Assembly: GCF_000020365.1 (NCBI RefSeq)
Contig: NC_012108.1
Span: forward strand, 1,054,001 to 1,118,000
From: Desulforapulum autotrophicum HRM2
Lineage (GTDB): Bacteria > Desulfobacterota > Desulfobacteria > Desulfobacterales > Desulfobacteraceae
Reading direction: 5' to 3'
DNA: 64,000 nt
Positions 26,315 to 34,731 of the stretch are shown piece after piece. Every line of letters begins with the position of its first letter. Position 1 is the stretch's first letter. Made by a program: the position numbers and the translations under genes. Under the pieces are notes generated by a model that was not told where the DNA came from, ran no database searches, and was given only the letters and a program-made list of their open reading frames with translations.

Positions 26315-27149
26315 TTTTTTAACCTTCATGCCATACTCTCAGAAAACCTGCTTCCAAACGATGAAGCGTGTGGGCGGTTACGCCGCAGACCCGTTGATAT
26401 TTCCGGCTCAACCTTTCTTCCCCTGGCAATGCCCCAGGTCCTGGAAGATTGTTTTCGCATGCTGCTGCAGAAAGCGTCCGCAATTCCTGACCCTTTCGAA
26501 CAGGCTTTTTTTATAATGGTACAATTGCCTTATCTGCAACCGTTTGAGGATGTTAACAAGCGTGTATCTCGTTTAGGAGCAAATATTCCTCTCTTTCGGA
26601 ACAACCTATGCCCCCTTTCATTTATAGATGTTCCTGAAAAATCCTATATTGATGGAACTCTGGGAGTCTACGAATTAAATAAGATTGATCTTCTTCGTGA
26701 TGTCTTTACCTGGGCCTATGAAAGATCATGTCAGCGTTATCTTGCCATCACCAAAAGCATGGGAGTGCCGGATCCTTTGCGTATACGTTATCGGGAGGCA
26801 TTGATCCAGGTTGTGCAGGCGATTGTCCGGGGCATCAAAGCACCATCTGATCAAAAAATTCTGCAACTTGCCGAGAAACTGGTGCCTGGGCATGATAGAG
26901 AAAGCTTCAGAAAAATGGCCATGGAAGTTTTAAGTCAATTGCATGAGGGGAATATCGTCAGGTACCGACTGAAACTGTCAGAGTTTCGAGCCTGGAAATC
27001 GGGTTGTATATAGCTTGAGAGCAGCGACCCAATTTGTTTTTTGTCTCCCTTCCATTTGTGCCGCGTTTTCCAGGCGGGCTTGGGAAGGGTTCAATTATCA
27101 GGGTGAAATAACCCAGAGGGCATCATGTCCTCTGATTATAGGATGTCCT

Positions 27150-27375
27150 ACTGTGCCCAAATTGTGCCCGTCAAGGTCAAACGTTTCCAAAGACAACCTT
27201 ATGAAACCAAAAGTAAGGCTCTGAGAGCCGCGTCAGTTAAGGGTTGAAAAAATAGAGAATTAAAGATTTGTACAAAAGGAACTCAAAATCCTCCGGGCTT
27301 CGGCCCTTGAGAGTTCAAGTCTCTCCTCCGGCACCATTGATAATAAAGGCTTTTAGCGGTTTTCGCTGGAAGCCT
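27150..27375. repeat. Attachment module 4
   Basis: ATTGTGCCCGTCAAGGTCAA begins the arm, then GTTTCCAAAGACAAC and AAAAGTAAGGCTCTGAG. The tRNA 3' copy is at 27281-27336 and the hairpin runs to about 27375. It closes the Fic cassette and opens the RhuM cassette. 27014-27149 holds no gene. Confidence 0.92.
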
Positions 27376-27572
27376 TTTTAGTTGGGAGTTTCACGATTGT
27401 GTCTAAAATTGCGTCTGTCTGAGAATTTAGGTAAGTTTCCTGCTCCCCTGTAAGGTAATCCCTGATTGAAAAACCATGGGAAAAGCGGCTCTGGATTACC
27501 ACCTTATCGACCCGGGTAATTAAGCCGGTTCTATCCCCATGGAAAGCCTAGGATGTCTATTAACTGATTTGG
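27337..27572. other. Left end of cassette 5, non-coding
   Basis: 27337-27492 is almost the same as the sequence after the true tRNA gene (17933-18082), including GAGTTTCACGATTGTGTC and ACCATGGGAAAAGCGGCT. 27493-27572 is unique and shows no gene. The shared part is presumably the fixed end of the integrating element. Confidence 0.75.
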
Positions 27573-28601
27573 CTAAACATTGGAATCCTCTCTATGGCCG
27601 GGTTCGCACAACAGGTTCATTGTCAGTTTGATCAGGGTCTCTTTCTGATTGGGGGCGGATTCGGCCACCAGCAATGTCAAGGCAGCCAGGCCGGTTTCAT
27701 TAATCACGGGTTGCCCGTCCGGATTCAGTAATCGGTCATTTCGATGAAGAAAATCCACAAATAAAAATGCACCACTGCGCTTGTTGCCGTCAATGAACGG
27801 ATGGTTCTTTACGACAAAATAAAGCAGATGGGCCGCTTTACTCTCAATGGTGGGATAAGCCGGTTCCCCAAAAGCGCTTTGATCCAGGTTGCCGAATATG
27901 CCTGCCAGACTGTCCGCCCGGGATGGGCGGGCAAACAGGTCAGAGGCTTCTCCCCGGTCCATCAATTGCTTTTTCAGTTCTACCAGGGATGCCATTGCAT
28001 TTTCGTGTGGTGTCAAATTCCCCCCTGCCTGTCCTTTCGGAGTATCCAGCAACCCTTCGTCGTATTGCTGGAGCCAGAGAAAGGTCTGGGTGTAACGGCC
28101 CATGATATCCACCAGGCCCCTGCCCATATCCGTTGCCAGGGCAGGTGAGTGTGCTGTCTTTTGAATGAGTGCCAGGGCCTGCTGCAGTTCGGCGGCGTTC
28201 TGCACGAACCGTTGCCTATTGATGGCATACCCCTGAACCAGATAGTCTTTCAGTCGTTGAGTGGCCCAGATCCTAAATTGGGTACCCTGGATGGATTTTA
28301 CCCGATACCCCACGGAGATAATTACATCAAGGTTGTAATATCTCACCGATTGGGACTGTGTTTTATCCGCTATGGCACCATGCTGAGTGGTATGTCGGAA
28401 ATCCCGACATACCATTGGTTCCATCAGTTCCCCTTCTTTAAAGATATTTCCAATGTGACCGGTTATTGTGGTTCTGGCCTTGCCGAAAAGCCTGGCCATC
28501 TGTTCCTGGGTGAGCCATACCGTTTCATCGTCAAGCTTGACATCAATTTTTACATTACCATCTGTAGTTTGGTAAATCAGTATGTTGGATATATTTTTCA
28601 T
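27573..28601 (-). CDS. rhuM: RhuM-Fic (Doc-like) fusion protein
   Basis: The 342-residue protein has an N-terminal RhuM region (VKLDDETVWLTQEQMARLFG; YYNLDVIISVGYRVKSIQGT; FRIWATQRLKDYLVQGYAIN) and a C-terminal Fic/Doc region with the intact loop NHPFIDGNKRSGAFLFVDFL. RhuM was named for a Salmonella pathogenicity-island gene, and Fic/Doc domains modify proteins with nucleotide or phosphate. The catalytic His and the GNKR loop are complete. ATG 28601 has GGGA upstream; a longer reading lacks support. It is the main cargo of cassette 5. Confidence 0.9.
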   Translation of the reverse strand: MKNISNILIYQTTDGNVKIDVKLDDETVWLTQEQMARLFGKARTTITGHIGNIFKEGELMEPMVCRDFRHTTQHGAIADKTQSQSVRYYNLDVIISVGYRVKSIQGTQFRIWATQRLKDYLVQGYAINRQRFVQNAAELQQALALIQKTAHSPALATDMGRGLVDIMGRYTQTFLWLQQYDEGLLDTPKGQAGGNLTPHENAMASLVELKKQLMDRGEASDLFARPSRADSLAGIFGNLDQSAFGEPAYPTIESKAAHLLYFVVKNHPFIDGNKRSGAFLFVDFLHRNDRLLNPDGQPVINETGLAALTLLVAESAPNQKETLIKLTMNLLCEPGHREDSNV

Positions 28602-28759
28602 AGGAATTTTCCCGTCCCGGGGCTTAGCCTTTCTCCACAAGTTTTGTTCAGATAAAATAGAAACCGGGTTCTCTGTAAATATGGGTTCATCGTTTGCCGG
28701 GTCCCTGTATTCGGATCTGGCATAATTCCACCATGCCCGAAAGACCCTGAAGGCTTGAA

Positions 28760-28994
28760 GAGTTCGTCCTTAGCTATCTCTCGAGCTTGAGTTGGCGTTA
28801 ACGCACCATAGGCCCCCAGGGTGACACGACGGAGTTTTTGATTGACACGGGCTTGTGCGAAAAAGGTTTTTCGTGTTGTTGTCACCTTAAGAGCACACCC
28901 TTTCAGCTCAGTATCCCAAAATAATAGTGGGTGTTTTTCCAGTTGCAAACGGGGTCTTGTCAATGAATCGTTTTGTTAAATGGGCCTTTGGCAT
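28760..28994 (-). pseudogene. Tyrosine integrase N-terminal relic (DUF4102 arm-binding domain), frameshifted
   Basis: From ATG 28994 the reading MPKAHLTKRFIDKTPFATGK is the start of a P4-type integrase. It then stops at a TGA about 28 codons in. The next part of the family sequence continues in another frame (LLFWDTELKGCALKVTTTRK; RRVTLGAYGALTPTQAREIA), so a one-base indel lies near 28925. Similarity ends at about codon 80, and no catalytic domain follows. It is the only integrase trace in the array. Confidence 0.8.
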
Positions 28995-29157
28995 AGAATA
29001 CCCCTCAAAAAAAGGTCAACAAATAACATGCAAAATAAGTCAAAAACAGTCAAGTTTCATCATATTTAAAGCGTAGCGTAGCTTTTAACGCTTGATATGA
29101 TCTATAAACCCAAATTGTGCCCGTCAAGGTCAAATGTTTCCAAAGACAACATAGTGC

Positions 29158-29421
29158 TTAAACCATTTCAACGGAGAGATTGCTTTTGCATTTTTCATAT
29201 AGGGTTTCTGGAGCGATGTCTGCACCATTTGGCCAAGCAATCGTTCCTCCCTCTATAAAAGCTTTTTTGAACAGCTGAATGTCTTTTAATGGTGAGAAAA
29301 TAGGTCCTTTATCAAAATAACCAGAAAAATCAATTTCATCTGAAATGTGATCGTCAAAGGAAATATGATAAGTATATCCTTTTAGATATTTTATTGAGAT
29401 GACTTCGTTCATATCCCTCAT
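29158..29421 (-). CDS. DUF2442 protein, second copy
   Basis: The 87-residue product differs from the 18240 copy at only a few residues (for instance RDMNEV for WNMNEV and HISDEID for HVSGEID). The frame is intact and has a ribosome site of the same kind. Its usual partner upstream is broken in this copy, leaving a lone putative antitoxin. Confidence 0.8.
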   Translation of the reverse strand: MRDMNEVISIKYLKGYTYHISFDDHISDEIDFSGYFDKGPIFSPLKDIQLFKKAFIEGGTIAWPNGADIAPETLYEKCKSNLSVEMV

Positions 29422-29432
29422 AATTATTCTCC

Positions 29433-29693
29433 CTAATTTAGAGGAGGGATTTTGCTAATTTTCCTGAAATTTATTGCATCCTCCCAGGCTTGTTCGAGCT
29501 CTTGAACATGTAAATCGATCCATTCTCGAACTAGTTTTATTGCTGTTCTTGAGTTGAGATCATCGTTATGAATATTTCCATGGAAATCAAACGTTGCTTT
29601 ACTGCCCTGATACTCTGCATGGATATGAGGGGGCTATGATCATCATAAAACATTCTGATTATAATTCTAAAAAAAACGGCTTGTTTCTGGCAT
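29433..29693 (-). pseudogene. DUF4160 protein, second copy, broken
   Basis: Compared with 18515-18775, a run of seven A (plus strand) has become eight, which makes the reading stop after MPETSRFF. A run of six G has also become five near the PPHIH motif. The rest of the gene is well conserved, so the loss is recent. Without correction no full protein can be made. Confidence 0.88.
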
Positions 29694-29787
29694 TTGAACT
29701 CCTTTTCGCAAATGTATCTTTTTTATAATAGCAGATAGTTGCAAAAATTCAACTCAACACCAATGTTTATCCGATTGCAGATATATG

Positions 29788-30022
29788 GAATAGAGCAATT
29801 TCTTTGCCTTGTTTTCATAGTCTGCTGCCATCTGGTATTTTGCCTTTGCATCCTTTCGGGTTTGGATGGCAATAGCCTTGACCTGTCCAGGTTCACCATG
29901 GCTGCGGTAAGATCTTTTTCCAGATCCCGTATGCCCTGTTCGGTCATTTTTATGGGGTCTTCCAACTGGTCCATGACGGAATTGATATTTGATTCGCCTA
30001 TTCTGAATAATCGCTTATGCAT
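29788..30022 (-). pseudogene. PspA/IM30 family gene, 5' fragment with frameshift
   Basis: From ATG 30022 the reading HKRLFRIGESNINSVMDQ, LEDPIKMTEQGIRDLEKDL is a clear PspA/IM30 N-terminus. At about 29884-29889 a base is missing. The continuation QVKAIAIQTRKDAKAKYQ and ADYENKAKKLL appears only in the next frame. At about 29787 the sequence passes into the duplicated island block. PspA proteins protect the membrane under stress; this one cannot be functional. Confidence 0.85.
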
Positions 30023-30437
30023 TGATGTCCTCTTTATGGTTGGTATTGTGCATCTCAATAAGCCGATCCCCGAATTCCATCAGGGCAAGACTCACCCCGT
30101 TCAGCGAGGCTTCAAGTTCATTTTTATCCAGGTTGTCGATCTCCAGGGTATCCCGGAAATAGAGCTTGGTTCCTGTGTGGTCAAGGGCAAAGGCTCCCTG
30201 TTCCAACTGTCTATTTATCTTGAGCAACTCAGTGTGACAGCCTATGCAGTTATCCGGGGTCTCCATGATTTTCTGTTCAAGGATCACACGGGGAGGGCGG
30301 TAACTGATCTGCATATTATTGATACCCCTGAGGGCATCTCTCACGACCATGTCTCCTGTTTCTGATCCCTGATCCATCACCTCAAGCGCCATGTCGTTGA
30401 TGACGTGATTTATGAGTCTGTGGGTTTTTTGATCCAT
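30015..30437 (-). CDS. Hypothetical protein, 140 aa, with one CxxCH motif
   Basis: ATG 30437 follows AGAGGA. The soluble product contains NCIGCHTELLKINRQLEQGA, a CxxCH that could bind haem only if the protein were exported. No signal peptide is seen, so the motif may be coincidental or bind metal. Its last 8 bp overlap the pspA fragment, so the two were an operon before pspA was cut. I recognise no family. Confidence 0.6.
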   Translation of the reverse strand: MDQKTHRLINHVINDMALEVMDQGSETGDMVVRDALRGINNMQISYRPPRVILEQKIMETPDNCIGCHTELLKINRQLEQGAFALDHTGTKLYFRDTLEIDNLDKNELEASLNGVSLALMEFGDRLIEMHNTNHKEDINA

Positions 30438-30743
30438 GTGGTCCTCTCTTTGCTGTAAATTGCCAGTTAATCGGTTTTTGATGAACTCTAACAGCACGGA
30501 AGGATATAGCGAGGACGGAATGAACCGGGAATCGACATCCCCCGGAGAAAGGGAACATCTAACCTATCACAAGGGGTATGTGCGGGTTTCCACCTCAAGC
30601 TTGTTCTGCTATGGCTTAGGAAAGCAATTTTATTTGAGACTGCTTAATACCCACAGCCGTTGTAAAAGAATGTGCAGATCCAACCCAGAGCCTAACCATT
30701 GAGATGCCTTGTGTCCTTGCTGAGCGGATTGAACGGTTGATAA

Positions 30744-30865
30744 GATGCAAATACTCTAACGCTTTTTATCTGCCCTGTTTTTATAAAAAAGGCCTCAATA
30801 ACATTTATAATCAGCTACTTGCATAGCATTGGCCCTAATCGTGTTTTCGCAAAATACTCTAACGC
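30744..30865 (+). repeat. Left end binding sites of the transposon
   Basis: Two direct copies of the core AATACTCTAACGC are at 30750-30762 and 30853-30865, 103 bp apart. GGCCCTAATC stands just before the inner copy and recurs near the right inner copy at 35254. 30438-30743 outside holds no accepted gene except the left part of the interrupted small gene; 30866-31133 holds no gene. Confidence 0.8.
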
Positions 30866-31133
30866 TTCAAATAAATATCATTTTTTACAGTAGGTTAATG
30901 CTATTTTATAGCAGTGTTGCACGGAATGTGTATTTCAAAAATCAGTCAATGAAGTTTGAGAAGTTGTAAACAAAAATAGACCATTCGCTAAAAAAGCGTA
31001 ATGGTCTATCCTGATTTAATTATCTTGTCCGAGGTATCTAATCTGGACGATCTAAAGTTTTAGAACAGCAAAATCAGTCCTTTCTGGCCTCACATTATTT
31101 CTTGGTGAAATTTTTCCATGTGCCTTATGTTCG

Positions 31134-31802
31134 TTATTGAGGAGGAAGATCAGAGAGAAATTCCAAGGCAAGATTGATGTCAACAAAGGTGTATTTCAAC
31201 TCCTTTGCTCTGTCCCTGCAGTCTGTACAAATTTCTCTGAATTTTCTCATATCGCCTTTGGTCGTCATATAAATCTGTTCAATGGCCTCCTGTTCAATAT
31301 CCTTGTACTCGACAATGAAATCTTCTACCACAATCGGGTATAGAATAAGCGTTTTCAAGCGGCTGAGGATGTCTGGATGCTCGCGGGTTAAAAAGGTCCT
31401 CACCTTTGGTAATCCTGCAAATACAATGGGAACACCGGCATCGATAACCCTTTTGAGGTAGGGCCAGACCCGGGGATCAAGATCGTTTGCCTCGTCGATT
31501 AAAATAAAGCAGTTGGACAGACTGCATATCATTTCCAAATATTGAGGGGTTCGCCGGTAGGTGGCGATTGTGTCGTAATTTAGCTTCTTTAAAATCGATG
31601 CCAGGGTTTCATGTATGTTGAACAGTGACTCCACCCAGACGGCATGAAGTTTTTTCGGTTGCAGCAATTTCAAGAAACGGGTTTTACCCACGCCATAATC
31701 ACCCTCGATCAAGACGCTCTGCCTACGATAGATTCGGTTATATGTGGCCCCCAGATAAGAAATGCGGCGTTTGTCATTTATAAAATCTTCTTTTCGTTTC
31801 AT
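31134..31802 (-). CDS. AAA ATPase of the transposon (TniB/TnsC-like)
   Basis: The 222-residue protein has Walker A GDYGVGKTR and Walker B CFILIDEANDLD, then IVFAGLPKVRTFL (sensor region) and a C-terminal helical part. Such ATPases pick target DNA and activate the transposase. ATG 31802 lies 1 bp after the transposase stop with GGAG upstream; the longer reading from 31880 lies inside the transposase gene. It is the last gene of the element's operon. Confidence 0.85.
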   Translation of the reverse strand: MKRKEDFINDKRRISYLGATYNRIYRRQSVLIEGDYGVGKTRFLKLLQPKKLHAVWVESLFNIHETLASILKKLNYDTIATYRRTPQYLEMICSLSNCFILIDEANDLDPRVWPYLKRVIDAGVPIVFAGLPKVRTFLTREHPDILSRLKTLILYPIVVEDFIVEYKDIEQEAIEQIYMTTKGDMRKFREICTDCRDRAKELKYTFVDINLALEFLSDLPPQ

Positions 31803-31803
31803 G

Positions 31804-33492
31804 TCATATTTCTCCAGAAAACGCATACGGTGCCACATGGATTCTTCGATAATGGCTTTCACAATCGAGAATAAAAGCATTGAACAGCACTGCCCCTTTT
31901 ATATTCGTGGGTTGCTGCATCTTTTTTATATAGGTGGTGTATCTTTTCTGGTTATGCTGAAGGATTTGCTTTGCCATGGGCATGGAAAGACCTTTTTTAT
32001 AATTTTTAATCAGGAGGGGCCGATCGACGACCATGCTGTTGTGCTCCAAAAAGGCGATGATCTGATCCAGCTCATTTTTGTCCGGCAATATGGTCAATAC
32101 TTTTAACGGCTTTTCAAAGGGCTTTCGGGCAAGGGCTTCTCCCCAAAAAATACCATCCTCCCTGGGCTCAAAAAGGAAAAGCTTGTCATTGTATCTGGAT
32201 ATCTGAACGGGTGTACTTTTATGGGAGCTGAACTTGTCTGCACCCATGGTCACATAGTAATCCTGATTTTCAAATCTGATGGTCTTCTGCTTTGATACCG
32301 TGGCTTTTGTTTTTCTAAATCCATATTTCATGTGCTCCTTGACCTGATCAGTACAAAAGGTCAGTGTGCTGGTAAATGTTTTAAAAAAGTCTGTGAGCTT
32401 TTTATCCGGCACCCAGGCACTGACTTTTCCTTTTTCAGAGAAATAGTGGCGTGTACAGTTGTGTTCATGGCGATATTCCTCCATAAGTGAGCTTGTTTTT
32501 AACTCATCCAAATTTATATCAAGGAGGGTAACGGTGATTTTTTCTTGTTTTCCTTTTTTGAAGATGTACCCGGGCTCTGTCTTTACGATCCTTTTTTCAA
32601 ACGCCTTGATGATTCGGATTTCAAAATTATGAAGGCTGCGGTGGGATGATTCCAGGTGAGCCTTATCCTTGGGAGCATGGATCCTTGAGAAATCAGGTTC
32701 CATATAAAACCCGTTCGGGGTGGAATGTTTCAAATTCAAGTCGTTGATGGGGCGCTTAAGATTTAAAAAGCCCTTGGCATTATCCGGCCGGATACGAATC
32801 TTTTTTTGGGGAAATGGCCTATCCAGTAAAAATTTGGTGAACAGGTTCACGGAGTTCCAACTGCTTTCGGAAAAATACGCATCCAGGACAAACATATAAC
32901 GAGAGCCCGTATCATAAAATTCTATGACCTGGGGCTTTTGCCAATGACCCTTGTCGTTTCTGATCTTAAAATATCTAAAAATACAGCCATCCATCTGGAT
33001 CAGATCAAACACCGGTTCTGGTTTAAAACTATTTTTGACCGGAATATCGTCCTCGAAATCTGGTTTATTCAAATATGATTTGAGGTTTTCACGGTAAACA
33101 CAGTGCCTGAGGGCATGGATGGAGATCCTCTTTTTGAACTCTTTCTCAAGCCAGTGGTGATAATTTTTAATGGTTCTTGCCTTATGGGTAATAAAGATGA
33201 ACCGTTGGCTTGACGGATCACACGACTCTTTTACCATTTCTATAAAACGTCTGCGGACCTGTTCGGAGAAAGAACGGGGACGTCCACTGCACTTGCGGCC
33301 TTCCATAACCTTCTTTTCCACAAGTAGGAGTGGCCCCGGAATAATGCCGGTTTTTTGATATTGATCTTTGTAATATTTTTTACTTGCTCGTTTGGCCGAG
33401 CCTTTTTTGTTCATGATCTTTTTATGGAGCAAAAGATTGAAACGGTCATCAAGCGTCAGAGTAGGTATGACCTTCAGGTTATCCGTGTCCAT
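31804..33492 (-). CDS. Mu/TnsB/TniA-type DDE transposase
   Basis: The 562-residue protein has an N-terminal DNA-binding part (SGRPRSFSEQVRRRFIEMV), an RNase H-like core with DLIQMDGCIFRYF (Asp), KIRIRPDNAKGF (Asp) and APKDKAHLESSHRSLHNFE (Glu), and a C-terminal beta-barrel region (YYVTMGADKFSSHKSTPVQI). This layout matches transposases that work with an AAA partner. The frame is complete and overlaps the gene before it by 14 bp and abuts the ATPase gene. Confidence 0.85.
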   Translation of the reverse strand: MDTDNLKVIPTLTLDDRFNLLLHKKIMNKKGSAKRASKKYYKDQYQKTGIIPGPLLLVEKKVMEGRKCSGRPRSFSEQVRRRFIEMVKESCDPSSQRFIFITHKARTIKNYHHWLEKEFKKRISIHALRHCVYRENLKSYLNKPDFEDDIPVKNSFKPEPVFDLIQMDGCIFRYFKIRNDKGHWQKPQVIEFYDTGSRYMFVLDAYFSESSWNSVNLFTKFLLDRPFPQKKIRIRPDNAKGFLNLKRPINDLNLKHSTPNGFYMEPDFSRIHAPKDKAHLESSHRSLHNFEIRIIKAFEKRIVKTEPGYIFKKGKQEKITVTLLDINLDELKTSSLMEEYRHEHNCTRHYFSEKGKVSAWVPDKKLTDFFKTFTSTLTFCTDQVKEHMKYGFRKTKATVSKQKTIRFENQDYYVTMGADKFSSHKSTPVQISRYNDKLFLFEPREDGIFWGEALARKPFEKPLKVLTILPDKNELDQIIAFLEHNSMVVDRPLLIKNYKKGLSMPMAKQILQHNQKRYTTYIKKMQQPTNIKGAVLFNAFILDCESHYRRIHVAPYAFSGEI

Positions 33493-34060
33493 TGCCGTTC
33501 TCCCTTGTCAATATTTTTTCCCGAATGACCCGGTTCCACAATAGCCCAGCCTGGCGAGATGTCTTTTGCCAGTGATCCTGTTGGGCCAGTCGAACCTGGT
33601 CAAGCATTGCCTGGACAGCATCCATATAGGCTTTGCTGACCTGATCGGTTAAATCCACAGGTTCGTCTTTACTGCCGGTGTCGTTTTCTTTTGCGGAATC
33701 AATGAACTGTTTGATGTTTGGTGCGGTTATCTCCATGGCGGTTTTTAAAAATGCCTTCCATATTTTACGCTGTTCGATGGGATCCAATGGGGCCAGGGGG
33801 CGCACCTGGGATTCATTGTTGGGAAGAATGTCTCCAATTGGAGACAGATTGTTGATAACCTTATAGGATTCTATCAGGCGATAAGCTTGGGCTCTGCCCA
33901 TATCCCAGCGCACTCTGGCATAAGTTTCAAAACTACTGAAAAGATTGAGTTTATACAGCCGGGTATCTTTTATCTCTTTCAGAGCTTTGCCTATTTCATG
34001 GAAACGACTCTGATTACGGGCAATAAGATTCTCCAGACGGGTCAACCGATCCTGTTCCAT
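33479..34060 (-). CDS. Transposon accessory protein, possible DNA-binding role
   Basis: The 193-residue protein contains FSSFETYARVRWDMGRAQAY, a stretch common in phage and plasmid proteins with a helix-turn-helix near FEAYCRERWxMGRxxAYR, followed by NNLSPIGDILPNNESQVRPL. I infer DNA binding but cannot name a function. ATG 34060 has GGAGG upstream and overlaps the stop of the zinc-finger gene. Its place between zinc-finger and transposase genes makes it part of the transposition operon. Confidence 0.65.
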   Translation of the reverse strand: MEQDRLTRLENLIARNQSRFHEIGKALKEIKDTRLYKLNLFSSFETYARVRWDMGRAQAYRLIESYKVINNLSPIGDILPNNESQVRPLAPLDPIEQRKIWKAFLKTAMEITAPNIKQFIDSAKENDTGSKDEPVDLTDQVSKAYMDAVQAMLDQVRLAQQDHWQKTSRQAGLLWNRVIREKILTRENGNGHG

Positions 34061-34431
34061 TATCCTAATCCTCCCGGCATGGTCTGGCCGATGCCTCCGA
34101 TAAAATTTTGCAACCCCTGTCTGGCATCTTTGTTCTGATTCGGAACTTTGACCATCAGGCGTTTTAAGAACAGAACGCTCTCTTTAAACCCGATTCTCTG
34201 AACAGTCATCACAAGATCGATGGTGTTGAAGTTTTTTTCACATCGAAAGCACCGGGCCAGGTTGGTGGCTGGGTTTATGGCTGTCTGGAATTCATTACAG
34301 ATCGGGCACAGAAAACGGAAAAAGCCTTCACTGATTTTTGATGGCATTTCCAGTTGCTCCCTTATCAACATCTCCACAGGGATAAAATTTCTTAATTCAA
34401 ACAACTCTTGGGATGAAAATTTTTTTGGCAT
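34060..34431 (-). CDS. CHC2-type zinc-finger protein of the transposon (DnaG-like N-terminal domain)
   Basis: The 123-residue protein has FIPVEMLIREQLEMPSKIS, then FLCPICNEFQTAINPATNLA and RCFRCEKNFNTIDLVMTV. This resembles the zinc ribbon at the start of DnaG primases (CxxC and CxxC with a helix after). No primase catalytic domain follows. In a transposon it may recognise single-stranded or structured DNA (inference). ATG 34431 has GAGGA upstream. Confidence 0.72.
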   Translation of the reverse strand: MPKKFSSQELFELRNFIPVEMLIREQLEMPSKISEGFFRFLCPICNEFQTAINPATNLARCFRCEKNFNTIDLVMTVQRIGFKESVLFLKRLMVKVPNQNKDARQGLQNFIGGIGQTMPGGLG

Positions 34432-34540
34432 GAGTCCTCACATTTGTCGGGGTTATCAAGGCACTTTGCCTTAAGCTCAAGGCAAGGTGTAAAAATCCTA
34501 TTTTTAAACTACTATAATAGCCCCATCCTTGTCTGTTGTG

Positions 34541-34700
34541 TCTTAAACACCCTTATGTATTAGTCTGTTCGTATCTCCTTTATTTACAGAGGTTTAGGTT
34601 AATGATGCGTCTTAAAACCCTAAGTCGATTACTTTGTTGGGATATCAATGAATTACAGTTGGTTAAGTCTATGATGCGTCTTGAAACTCCGATTCGATTA
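34541..34700. repeat. 69-bp tandem repeat, about 2.3 units
   Basis: Units start at 34541, 34610 and 34679 with TCTTRAAA. The first two full units agree at roughly 70% of positions over the whole 69 bp, with the strongest agreement at ATTACAG and ATGATGCG at the unit ends. The period is 23 codons, but no convincing protein frame spans it. It fills most of the 300-bp gap 34432-34731 between two transposon genes. Since both parts of the unit are conserved, it is not a CRISPR. Confidence 0.7.
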
Positions 34701-34731
34701 GTCGAGGTTTTTATCCATAAACACCCCCCCC

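Larger units (their letters stand above)
24068..27013 (+). pseudogene. Fic family protein with winged-helix N-terminus, interrupted by an IS4-like element
   Basis: The N-terminal part (24068-24765) has a winged-helix region and the self-inhibition motif SSRLEGN ([ST]xxxE[GN]). The C-terminal part (26323-27013) has the Fic loop LQPFEDVNKRVSRL, where Gln replaces the usual catalytic His of HPFxDGNxR. Joining the parts without the IS and one TTTTTTAA copy gives an unbroken 462-residue frame. Fic enzymes AMPylate target proteins; the Gln change suggests altered or absent activity, as seen in other members with this winged-helix layout. Relics of the same gene occur at 35553 and 37513. Confidence 0.88.
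29053..29787. repeat. Duplicated ~730-bp block, copy B
   Basis: It matches 18144-18874 almost base for base, beginning TTTCATCATATTTAAAG and ending GATTGCAGATATAT at about 29786. Beyond this the sequence becomes a truncated pspA gene. There is no tRNA copy at this end, so the outer border of the array was lost by recombination. Confidence 0.9.

Noticed and set aside
19034-27336. Four additional tRNA-Leu genes
   Set aside because: Only the 3' half is present in each; acceptor 5' strand, D arm and anticodon stem 5' side are missing, so they are attachment copies.
30436-30702. 88-codon plus-strand frame left of the transposon
   Set aside because: It overlaps the 5' side of the 30015-30437 gene, composition is not protein-like, and a different frame carries the ribbon-helix-helix relic.
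34541-34700. Possible mini-CRISPR array in the Tn7-like element, as in CRISPR-associated transposons
   Set aside because: The whole 69-bp unit is similar, so there is no repeat/spacer split, and no cas gene or TniQ is present.
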